The notes under the pieces: model-generated | What the model was told of the DNA's origin: nothing | Databases searched by the model: none | The model's input: only the letters and a program-made list of their open reading frames with translations | DNA from: Nitrospinota bacterium | GTDB taxonomy: Bacteria > Tectomicrobia > Entotheonellia > J063 | DNA length: 5,052 nucleotides | Assembly: GCA_003696125.1 (NCBI GenBank) | Contig: RFHZ01000531.1 | Coordinates: 1-5,052, forward strand | Reading direction: 5' to 3' | Program-made: the position numbers and the translations under genes | In this document: in pieces, positions 1-5,052 of the stretch | Layout: the number at the start of each line of letters is the position of its first letter | Position numbering within the stretch: position 1 is the stretch's first letter

Positions 1-85
1 CTCCCCCGAACTTCCCGGCACCGATGATCCCGACACGAACCGGATTCCCCTCGGCCGCACGTTGCGCTAACAGACGACTGAACAT
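1..85 (-). CDS. N-terminal fragment of a SAF-domain, homoserine dehydrogenase-like NAD(P)-dependent oxidoreductase (partial)
   Basis: Only the first 28 codons are in the window; the gene runs off the left edge. The peptide begins MFSRLLAQRAAEGNPVRVGI and continues into IGAGKFGG. What is seen: a short basic/amphipathic leader, then a hydrophobic beta strand ending in G-x-G-x-x-G (GAGKFG), the dinucleotide-binding start of a Rossmann fold. From memory of the family, a leader of the form 'LLxxRAAEGxPxRVGxIGAGKFG' is characteristic of COG4091 proteins (predicted homoserine dehydrogenases with a C-terminal SAF domain), whose physiological substrates are mostly unknown. The start is set by an AAGGAGGA ribosome binding site 9 nt upstream. 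The gene is transcribed divergently from the transporter operon and shares its upstream region, so co-regulation is possible. The general fold is fairly secure; the subfamily rests on only 28 residues, and other Gfo/Idh/MocA-like oxidoreductases remain possible. Confidence 0.7.
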   Translation of the reverse strand, partial: MFSRLLAQRAAEGNPVRVGIIGAGKFGG

Positions 86-94
86 GATCGCTTC

Positions 95-102
95 TCCTCC
101 TT
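95..102 (-). promoter_or_regulatory. Ribosome binding site of the leftward oxidoreductase gene
   Basis: On the minus strand this reads AAGGAGGA, a near-perfect Shine-Dalgarno sequence, with 9 nt to the ATG at 85-83. It fixes the start of the partial gene at the left edge. Confidence 0.8.
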
Positions 103-109
103 AGCTGTT

Positions 110-150
110 CTATACCAGGATGATGAGATGAACTGGAGGATACTATACCA
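110..150. repeat. Pair of 8-bp direct repeats CTATACCA
   Basis: CTATACCA occurs at 110-117 and again at 143-150, 33 bp apart, which is close to three helical turns. On the minus strand each copy reads TGGTATAG, and the copy at 143-150 overlaps the candidate extended -10 element of the leftward gene. The pair could be a regulator half-site repeat or a duplicated promoter core; it is short enough to be chance. Confidence 0.3.
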
Positions 151-181
151 CAAAATCTTCCTTCAGACGATGACGAGATGA
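119..181. repeat. Pair of 13-bp imperfect direct repeats GATGAYGAGATGA
   Basis: GATGATGAGATGA at 119-131 and GATGACGAGATGA at 169-181 match at 12 of 13 positions. They are 50 bp apart start to start, roughly five helical turns, and flank the candidate leftward promoter. The position in a divergent promoter region makes a regulator-binding role conceivable. No known operator was recognised. Confidence 0.35.
142..150 (-). promoter_or_regulatory. Candidate extended -10 promoter for the leftward gene
   Basis: On the minus strand this reads TGGTATAGT: an extended -10 'TGn' followed by TATAGT (5 of 6 matches to TATAAT). No good -35 hexamer is seen 16-18 bp further upstream, which is tolerated for extended -10 promoters. 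Transcription would begin near position 135, giving a leader of about 50 nt before the start codon at 85. This is a pattern match only. Confidence 0.4.
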
Positions 182-240
182 CGGTTGTGGTCATTCTGGG
201 GGGAGGGAAAATTGTGACAGATACCACCCGAGGAGAAAAA

Positions 241-270
241 TTGACAGGATAATCGATCTTGTGTTAAACT
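241..270 (+). promoter_or_regulatory. Sigma70-type promoter for the transporter operon
   Basis: A perfect -35 hexamer TTGACA lies at 241-246. With an 18-bp spacer it is followed by TAAACT at 265-270 (4 of 6 matches to TATAAT), preceded by an extended -10 TG at 262-263. Alternative -10 readings (TTAAAC at 264-269 with a 17-bp spacer) use the same -35. Transcription would start near 277, leaving a leader of about 63 nt before the ATG at 340. This is the best rightward promoter candidate in the 254-bp gap. Confidence 0.6.
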
Positions 271-337
271 CGGGCCGACCTGGAGATTGGGCAGGTGAAT
301 TCCATCTTGGCCCGCTAAGTTAAAGAAAGGAGGTCGG
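271..337 (+). promoter_or_regulatory. Leader region with competing inverted repeats that reach the Shine-Dalgarno
   Basis: CCGACCT at 275-281 is perfectly complementary to AGGTCGG at 331-337, which overlaps the ribosome binding site at 326-334. A competing pairing joins CGGGCCGA (271-278) to TTGGCCCG (307-314), with one G-U pair. A third, small hairpin pairs ACCTG (278-282) with CAGGT (292-296). All three use overlapping bases, so only one can form at a time. This would suit translational control, but the predicted transcription start near 277 would cut into the left arms, so the pairing in RNA depends on where transcription really starts. Confidence 0.25.
326..334 (+). promoter_or_regulatory. 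Ribosome binding site of the substrate-binding protein gene
   Basis: AAAGGAGGT, a near-perfect anti-16S match, with its GGAGG core 6 nt before the ATG at 340. It is the strongest site in the operon, as is common for binding proteins, which are needed in excess over the membrane components. Confidence 0.85.
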
Positions 338-339
338 AG

Positions 340-1392
340 ATGAAAAAGCAGATCTTCTTTGTGTCATTAGCGCTATTGGTTGCGATAGGCTTGCTTGATG
401 GGGGGTGTCTCACGTCAGCTTCCGTAGCAGCGGAGAAGCTTGCGCCTTTTATCACCGTATACGAGGGGACCGGCTCAGCGGAAATAGCCGGAGAGATTGC
501 GAAATTCATTAAAGAGAAGCTGGGGGTTGAGGTCAAATTCGAAGCCTTATCTCATGGAGTAATCCACTCCAGAGTCAAGGCGGAAGCGCCGAATTTTGGT
601 GCAGACATGGTGACCAATGCCGGTGTCCCATTACTGCTGGAGGCGAAGAAAAAAGGATGGTCTGTACCTTATCAGTCGCCGACATGGGCAGGAGCAGCTC
701 CGGAGTGGGCAGACCCGGACGGGTACTATTGGATCAACTCGAGGTGGTCATTTGTTTTGGTGTACAATAAGGATCGGCTGGCGAAAGCCGGGTACGAGGT
801 GCCAAAGAGTTGGAAGGACCTCCTGGACCCCAAGTGGAAGGGGGAGATCGTCATGCCTTCTCCTTTAACCTCTGGTACAGCCTATATGATGCTGTATAGT
901 TTTATCACGCTCTATGGGTTCAATGAGGGGAAAGGAGAGGAAGGAGGATGGCAATATCTGGAAGCATTGGACAAAAACGTAGCCCATTATACCAGAGGCG
1001 GTAATGTCCCTACCGACCTGGTGGCCAGAGGGGAATTCATGCTGGGGATCACTTCTGATGAGCAGGTCTACCCCAGGCTCAAGGAAGGGTATCCTTTTGA
1101 TTTTGTGATTCCTGAAGAGGGAATCGGTTACGGTATGCAGGGTGCCGCCATCCTTGCCGGGACGAAGAAGTTGTCTACCGTTCAGAAGGTCGTAGACCTC
1201 ATGGGAACCCTGGAGTTCAACAAGTTTTTGGCCAGTGTAGCCGGTTATACAACCAAGGAGCCGGAAGCGGTTCCCAGCCTCTATAAGGAGCGACCTCCTA
1301 AATTCATACCGAACATCGATCTGGCCTGGGCTATGGCAAACAAAAAGAGGCTTACCGAAGAGTGGATAAAGCGAATCGGTAGGCGAGAATAG
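340..1392 (+). CDS. Periplasmic substrate-binding protein of an ABC importer (Fe(III)/2-aminoethylphosphonate superfamily)
   Basis: 350 aa, the usual length for the family. It captures the solute outside the membrane and delivers it to the permease encoded next. Residues 1-31 look like a Sec signal peptide: MKKQ, a hydrophobic core (about 5-19), and a V-A-A cleavage site before E32. C23, the only cysteine, sits in LDGGC, a poor lipobox with Asp at -3, so a soluble periplasmic form is favoured. The mature part has the family order: a first strand ITVYEGTG, NAGVPLLLEAKKKG near 95-110, PKSWKDLLDPKWKGEI (155-170), MPSPLTSGTA (172-181), then LDKNVAHYTRGGNVPTDLVA (210-229) and an IPEEGIGYGMQGAA segment. 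These motifs are shared by iron(III)-, polyamine- and aminoethylphosphonate-binding proteins. The adjacent PbfA-like gene favours an aminoethylphosphonate, but the ligand cannot be read from the sequence alone. The start is set by a strong ribosome binding site. Confidence 0.9.
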   Translation: MKKQIFFVSLALLVAIGLLDGGCLTSASVAAEKLAPFITVYEGTGSAEIAGEIAKFIKEKLGVEVKFEALSHGVIHSRVKAEAPNFGADMVTNAGVPLLLEAKKKGWSVPYQSPTWAGAAPEWADPDGYYWINSRWSFVLVYNKDRLAKAGYEVPKSWKDLLDPKWKGEIVMPSPLTSGTAYMMLYSFITLYGFNEGKGEEGGWQYLEALDKNVAHYTRGGNVPTDLVARGEFMLGITSDEQVYPRLKEGYPFDFVIPEEGIGYGMQGAAILAGTKKLSTVQKVVDLMGTLEFNKFLASVAGYTTKEPEAVPSLYKERPPKFIPNIDLAWAMANKKRLTEEWIKRIGRRE

Positions 1393-1402
1393 GGAAGAGA
1401 GA

Positions 1403-3082
1403 ATGGCAGAAGCAAGAGCATTAATCCGTCCCGGTTTTGTCTGGCAAGAGGTCAGGGATTTCCTTACCGCTTATATGATCGATATTGCCGGCGGGTTCTT
1501 GCTCTTGCTCGGTGCCGTATTTTTGCTTTGGCCTATCGGGGTCGTCCTGGTCAAAGGGGTCTTCGGTCCAGAAGGTTTTACCTTAGAGTTTTATCGAGAA
1601 TTTTTTACCGCTTATTACTATCGCTCTTTTCTGAATACGCTTCTCCTCGGTGTTTTCACTACATCGGCCTGTATAGCGGTGGGGTTTTGTATTGCTTATA
1701 TGACGACGCGAGGTCCCATGTTTCTGCGGACCCCTTTGAAATGGATTACCCTACTACCGCTGATCGCACCACCCTATATGTTTGCTCTTTCCCTGATCAT
1801 ACTTTTTGGACGAAGCGGGTTGATCACCCGGGCTTTTGGCCTCAACTGGAACATCTACGGCTTTCCGGGTGTCGTGCTGGCTCAGACCCTGGCCTTTCTC
1901 CCCTTGGCCTATCTCATGCTGGAGAATGCGCTAAGCTCTCTTGATCCGAGCCTGGAGGATACTGCCGCCAATCTAGGAGCCTCAGAGACAAAGATTATAC
2001 GCAGCATCATCCTCCCCCTATTAACCCCGAGCTTTTTAAAGGCCATTCTTATCGTGTATGTCATGGCGGTGGCGGAATTTGGCAATGTGGCCATTTTGAG
2101 TGGGAGAACGGCCTTTCTGGCACCGGATATTTATACGGTGATTACGGGTGTGGAAGTGAATTTTAATCTGGCTGGAGTACTATCGATGTTTTTAATCCTC
2201 CCCGTTGCCATCATTTTCTTGATACAAAACTATCTGGTCACAGGAAAGAGTTATATAACCATCACCGGAAAACCTGTTTCCGCAGAACCCAGACAGATAG
2301 GTAAACATATCCTGATCCCGATGATGGTTATCTCTCTTTTCGCGGCCGGAGCCATTTTGCTGAGTTTTGGAGTCGTGGGACTCGGCGGATTTACCAAGAT
2401 TGTGGGGATTAATAACACCTTTACCCTCAGCCATATGCTGGATTGGCGGGCAAACGATGCCCTGATGACCAGCCTGAAAGTTTCTCTTCTGGCCGGTTTA
2501 TTTGGCGCCATAGTAGGCGTGGTGGCAGCCTATGTGGTGGTACGGGGGAAGGCGAGATGGCGCGTGTACCTGGAGGGGTTATATCTGGCCGGTTTTACCC
2601 TACCCGGGACCGTCCTGGGGATTGGTTATCTCCTTGCTTTTAACGGTCCCCCTTTACCTCTTACATCCACGATGATGATTCTGGTGATTAACTGCCTGTT
2701 CCGTTTTGTGGCGGTAGGGATGGAGGCGGGGATCGTCAAACTCAAGCAGGTGAGCGTTGAGGTGGAAGAGGCCTCCTTAAACCTGGGGGCAAACCCGCTT
2801 ACCACCTTCCGGAGGATCGTCCTCCCGATAATTTCTCCTGCGGCTTTGTATGGGTTCATCTATGTCTTTATGACCACCATGGTCTCATTGAGCGCGGTGG
2901 TTTTTCTGACTTCCCCGGGAACTCTCCTCGCTTCGGTTTTTATCTTCCAATGGGCAAACTATGGATACGTCGGATTGGCATCGGCCACGACGTTAAAAGT
3001 GATGGTAATTGTAGCTATCAGTGTGGCGCTTATCCAACGTATCAGTAGATGGACCGGATTAAGCGTGATAAGAGGGGGGTAA
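1403..3082 (+). CDS. Fused double-domain ABC transporter permease
   Basis: 559 aa inner-membrane protein forming the translocation channel. It contains two consecutive permease (BPD_transp_1) domains in one chain, so a single polypeptide can supply both membrane halves. About twelve hydrophobic segments are visible, six per half (approximately 29-51, 77-100, 115-135, 155-175, 210-230, 258-279; then 303-326, 358-380, 388-412, 422-442, 480-502, 530-546). Each half has an EAA loop that docks on the ATPase: LEDTAANLGA to the LP at 204-205 (residues 184-205), and VEEASLNLGA to the LP at 474-475 (454-475). The fused architecture and length are known for FbpB-type iron permeases and the putative aminoethylphosphonate permeases (PhnU2-like). 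The gene starts 10 bp after the binding-protein stop, with only a weak GGGAAG-type ribosome binding site, and ends 1 bp before the ATPase start. The substrate is inferred from neighbours. Confidence 0.93.
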   Translation: MAEARALIRPGFVWQEVRDFLTAYMIDIAGGFLLLLGAVFLLWPIGVVLVKGVFGPEGFTLEFYREFFTAYYYRSFLNTLLLGVFTTSACIAVGFCIAYMTTRGPMFLRTPLKWITLLPLIAPPYMFALSLIILFGRSGLITRAFGLNWNIYGFPGVVLAQTLAFLPLAYLMLENALSSLDPSLEDTAANLGASETKIIRSIILPLLTPSFLKAILIVYVMAVAEFGNVAILSGRTAFLAPDIYTVITGVEVNFNLAGVLSMFLILPVAIIFLIQNYLVTGKSYITITGKPVSAEPRQIGKHILIPMMVISLFAAGAILLSFGVVGLGGFTKIVGINNTFTLSHMLDWRANDALMTSLKVSLLAGLFGAIVGVVAAYVVVRGKARWRVYLEGLYLAGFTLPGTVLGIGYLLAFNGPPLPLTSTMMILVINCLFRFVAVGMEAGIVKLKQVSVEVEEASLNLGANPLTTFRRIVLPIISPAALYGFIYVFMTTMVSLSAVVFLTSPGTLLASVFIFQWANYGYVGLASATTLKVMVIVAISVALIQRISRWTGLSVIRGG

Positions 3083-3083
3083 G

Positions 3084-4175
3084 ATGAGCGAGGAAAGAAA
3101 AGCGATGCTCGTCTTAGAGAATATCCATAAATCCTTTGGTAGGGTAAAGGTGCTGCAGGGGATCTCGGCCGAGGTCAAGGAAGGGGAGTTGGTGACGTTT
3201 CTAGGCCCGAGCGGGTGTGGGAAGACCACCTTGTTACGCATCATCAGCGGACTGACTAAACCTGATTCAGGGAAGGTAATTCTGGATGGGCAGGTCATTA
3301 ATGATGTCACGCCGGATAAAAGAGGCATCCAGATGTGTTTTCAAAATTACGCTTTATTCCCTCACCTTACTGTGGCCCGTAATATCAGCTACGGGCTGGA
3401 AGTGCATAAATGGAAGAAAGAGCGGATAAAGGAGCGTGTAGAGGAGTTGCTCCATCTGGTTCGTTTAGATGGCCTGGGAGATCGCCGCATTGAGGAACTC
3501 AGTGGGGGACAGCAACAACGGGTAGCCCTGGCCCGAGCACTGGCCCTCGAACCCAAAGTCATCCTCTTAGACGAACCCCTATCCAATTTGGACGCCAACC
3601 TCCGGGTACAGATGCGTGCCACGCTGCGGCAGATTCAGAGGCGAGTAAATATCAGTACCATCTTTGTCACCCACGACCAGGTGGAGGCGATGACGATTTC
3701 AGACCGGCTGGTCGTCATGAACCGGGGGAGGATCGAGCAAGTCGGTACACCCGTTGAAATTTACGAGAAGCCAAACAACGAATTTATCGCCAGTTTTATT
3801 GGCTACGTGAACATCCTGGAAGGAGAGGTGAAGAGGATAGGAAAAGGGACAGAGCCTCTTGTTGTCTCCACCCAGTTAGGGGAGCTGGAAATTCTGAGTG
3901 ACGAAAAAGAGCTTCAGGTAGGTAAACACGTCTATCTCGTGATCAGGCCTGAGACCATACGCATATGCGACCAGGGAGAAGAGGGAGAGACCAACGGGTT
4001 TCAGGGGACTATAGCCAGCGTCACCTATGCCGGTTCTACGGTCAAATATGGAGTGGACATCGACGGAAAAGAACTGACCGTCGATGAATACGACCCTACC
4101 ACGCGTGGTATACGCAGCATGGGAGACAGGGTCAGGATCAGTATTCCCCGAAACGTTCACCTGTTAAAAGGATAA
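3084..4175 (+). CDS. ABC transporter ATP-binding protein (CysA/PotA/FbpC-like, with C-terminal TOBE region)
   Basis: 363 aa cytoplasmic ATPase that powers the importer, probably as a homodimer under the fused permease. All nucleotide-binding motifs are intact: Walker A GPSGCGKTT (41-49, K47), Q-loop Q87 in CFQNYALFPH, signature LSGGQ (139-143), Walker B VILLDE (159-164, E164 catalytic), D-loop SNLD (167-170) and switch H197 in VTHDQ. The stretch VGTPVEIYEKP (220-230) marks the end of the nucleotide-binding domain. The remainder (about 240-363, with VIRPE at 286-290) fits the TOBE_2 regulatory or substrate-sensing domain of this subfamily. The ATG lies 1 bp after the permease stop, and its ribosome binding site (AGGGGGG at 3073-3079) is inside the permease gene, so translation is probably coupled. 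Tandem TAA stops end it. The family also serves iron, polyamine, sulfate and sugar importers; the phosphonate link comes from gene context. Confidence 0.95.
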   Translation: MSEERKAMLVLENIHKSFGRVKVLQGISAEVKEGELVTFLGPSGCGKTTLLRIISGLTKPDSGKVILDGQVINDVTPDKRGIQMCFQNYALFPHLTVARNISYGLEVHKWKKERIKERVEELLHLVRLDGLGDRRIEELSGGQQQRVALARALALEPKVILLDEPLSNLDANLRVQMRATLRQIQRRVNISTIFVTHDQVEAMTISDRLVVMNRGRIEQVGTPVEIYEKPNNEFIASFIGYVNILEGEVKRIGKGTEPLVVSTQLGELEILSDEKELQVGKHVYLVIRPETIRICDQGEEGETNGFQGTIASVTYAGSTVKYGVDIDGKELTVDEYDPTTRGIRSMGDRVRISIPRNVHLLKG

Positions 4176-4229
4176 TAAGCGTTACGCCTTGATTAACCCT
4201 CTACTCCTGGCGCGGACTACCTTGCATCT

Positions 4230-4237
4230 AAGGAGGG
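4230..4237 (+). promoter_or_regulatory. Ribosome binding site of the PbfA-like gene
   Basis: AAGGAGGG with its AGGAGG core 4 nt before the ATG at 4241, which supports that start. The 65-bp gap before this gene (4176-4240) holds no convincing promoter or terminator. Its small inverted repeats (3-5 bp stems near 4177-4190 and 4220-4233) are too weak to call, so co-transcription with the transporter is likely. Confidence 0.8.
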
Positions 4238-4240
4238 ACG

Positions 4241-5052
4241 ATGCAAAACGAGGAGCGTGATCTGACCGGGTATCGATCAGAAGGGGATATCAATATTTCA
4301 CCGAGACGAACCGCCTGGGCCCAGGCCAACATCGATGCCGAAACCCGGCAATGGTTGGAAGAAGACGCCCGCTACTTCCTGCACCAGTCGCTCTCTACCC
4401 CCTGCCTCGATGTCCTCACCCGGTGTGAAGGGATCTATATCGAAGACCTGCAGGGACGTCGCATCATGGATTTCCATGGCAATAACGTCCATCAGGTCGG
4501 CTTCAGTAATCCCCGGGTCATTGCTGCTATCACAGCGCAGATGGAGACGTTATCCTTCTGTACCAGACGGTACACCAATATCCCTGCCATTACCCTGGCC
4601 AAGAAACTGGCCACCCTGGCGCCAGGTGATTTGAACAAGGTGCTCTTTGCCCCGGGGGGGACCACGGCCATCGGGATGGCACTCAAGCTCGCCCGTGTGG
4701 TTACGGGACGCTTTAAGACGATCTCGATGTGGGATGCATTTCATGGCGCCTCGCTCGATGCCATCTCCATCGGAGGAGAAGAGATCTTCCGTCGTGGGAT
4801 CGGCCCGCTCCTGCCGGGTACCGAGCATGTCCCCCCTCCTGATCCGTACCGTTGCCTGTGGGGGTGTGGGGGAGAATGTAACCTGCAGTGCGCCCGCTAT
4901 GTGGAGTACGTGTTGGAAAAGGAAGGGGATGTGGGAGCGGTGATTGCGGAAACGGTGCGCAGTACCCCCTATATCCCGCCACCAGGCTACTGGGAGATGA
5001 TCCGTGCCGCCTGCGATCGCTATGGGGCCCTCTTGATCCTCGACGAAATTCC
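4241..5052 (+). CDS. pbfA: PLP-dependent class-III aminotransferase-fold enzyme, probable (R)-1-hydroxy-2-aminoethylphosphonate ammonia-lyase (partial)
   Basis: The first 270 residues are present; the reading frame is open to the right edge and the PLP-binding lysine lies outside. PbfA removes ammonia from (R)-1-hydroxy-2-aminoethylphosphonate to give phosphonoacetaldehyde, feeding C-P cleavage by PhnX or PhnY/PhnA. Class-III features seen: MDFHGNNVHQVG (76-87), the phosphate-binding turn PGGTTA (138-143), the PLP-stacking aromatic in WDAFHG (164-169), E237 in IAETV, and D268 in LILDEI, which would contact the PLP ring nitrogen. The blocks SPRR near the N-terminus, DARYFLHQSLSTPCL (42-56), RRYTN (109-113), GPLLPGTEHVPPP and YVLEKEGDVGAVIAE match PbfA-type sequences as I remember them. 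Unusual: cysteines at 205, 209, 213 and 217 form a C-x3-C-x3-C-x3-C motif. It is richer in G+C by eye than the transporter genes. The fold is certain; the specific reaction is likely but could be that of another class-III enzyme. Confidence 0.75.
   Translation, partial: MQNEERDLTGYRSEGDINISPRRTAWAQANIDAETRQWLEEDARYFLHQSLSTPCLDVLTRCEGIYIEDLQGRRIMDFHGNNVHQVGFSNPRVIAAITAQMETLSFCTRRYTNIPAITLAKKLATLAPGDLNKVLFAPGGTTAIGMALKLARVVTGRFKTISMWDAFHGASLDAISIGGEEIFRRGIGPLLPGTEHVPPPDPYRCLWGCGGECNLQCARYVEYVLEKEGDVGAVIAETVRSTPYIPPPGYWEMIRAACDRYGALLILDEI

Noticed and set aside
187-227. Hairpin GTGGT (187-191) with ACCAC (223-227)
   Set aside because: Five base pairs across a 31-nt loop upstream of the predicted promoter; likely chance.
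340-4175. Ferric iron (FbpABC-type) importer
   Set aside because: The binding protein, fused permease and ATPase all resemble this family, so it cannot be excluded by sequence. It was set second because a PbfA-like enzyme follows in the same apparent operon and no iron-related gene or Fur-box-like palindrome was seen upstream.
4176-4240. Rho-independent terminator between the ATPase and PbfA-like genes
   Set aside because: The GCG-TTA-CGC inverted repeat near 4179-4187 has a stem of only 3 to 5 pairs with a bulge and no run of T after it. The other inverted repeats here are equally short.
4651-4660. Possible frameshift at the C/G homopolymer run
   Set aside because: The frame continues through PGGTTA into conserved class-III motifs on both sides, so the run is real coding sequence in the correct frame.
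315-4982. Numerous open frames antisense to or out of frame with the main genes
   Set aside because: They overlap genes with intact, recognisable family motifs, show no recognisable domains, and mostly lack ribosome binding sites. They are treated as shadows.

Overview
The window reads as bacterial chromosome with strong AAGGAGG-type ribosome binding sites and compact, partly coupled genes. An exported binding protein with a Sec signal peptide is consistent with a Gram-negative host. Base composition looks mid-range (roughly 50-55% GC in lines sampled by eye). I cannot place the organism more precisely.

Layout. Positions 1-85 hold the first 28 codons of a minus-strand gene whose N-terminus matches the SAF-domain, homoserine-dehydrogenase-like oxidoreductases (COG4091 type). 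A 254-bp divergent intergenic region (86-339) follows. It carries a good candidate sigma70 promoter reading right (241-270), a candidate extended -10 promoter reading left (142-150), two pairs of short direct repeats, and inverted repeats around the ribosome binding site of the first rightward gene. Then come four rightward genes: a periplasmic substrate-binding protein (340-1392), a fused double-domain ABC permease (1403-3082), an ABC ATPase with a C-terminal TOBE region (3084-4175), and the first 270 codons of a PLP-dependent class-III aminotransferase-fold enzyme (4241 to the window end). Spacings are 10, 1 and 65 bp, and no convincing terminator was seen between them, so they probably form one operon.

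How it works together. The three transporter genes make a complete importer of the Fe(III)/polyamine/2-aminoethylphosphonate superfamily: one binding protein, one fused permease and one ATPase. The last gene closely resembles PbfA, the (R)-1-hydroxy-2-aminoethylphosphonate ammonia-lyase, as I remember that family. Together they suggest uptake and breakdown of aminoethylphosphonates: import, elimination of ammonia to give phosphonoacetaldehyde, then C-P bond cleavage by an enzyme (PhnX, or PhnY plus PhnA) that would lie outside the window. The substrate assignment is inferred from context and remembered similarity, not proven by the sequence.

The points most worth a second look are a regularly spaced four-cysteine motif in the PbfA-like enzyme (C205, C209, C213, C217), mutually exclusive inverted repeats that could mask the ribosome binding site of the binding-protein gene, and the divergent oxidoreductase that shares the regulatory region. 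No mobile elements, CRISPR arrays, tRNA or rRNA genes were seen.
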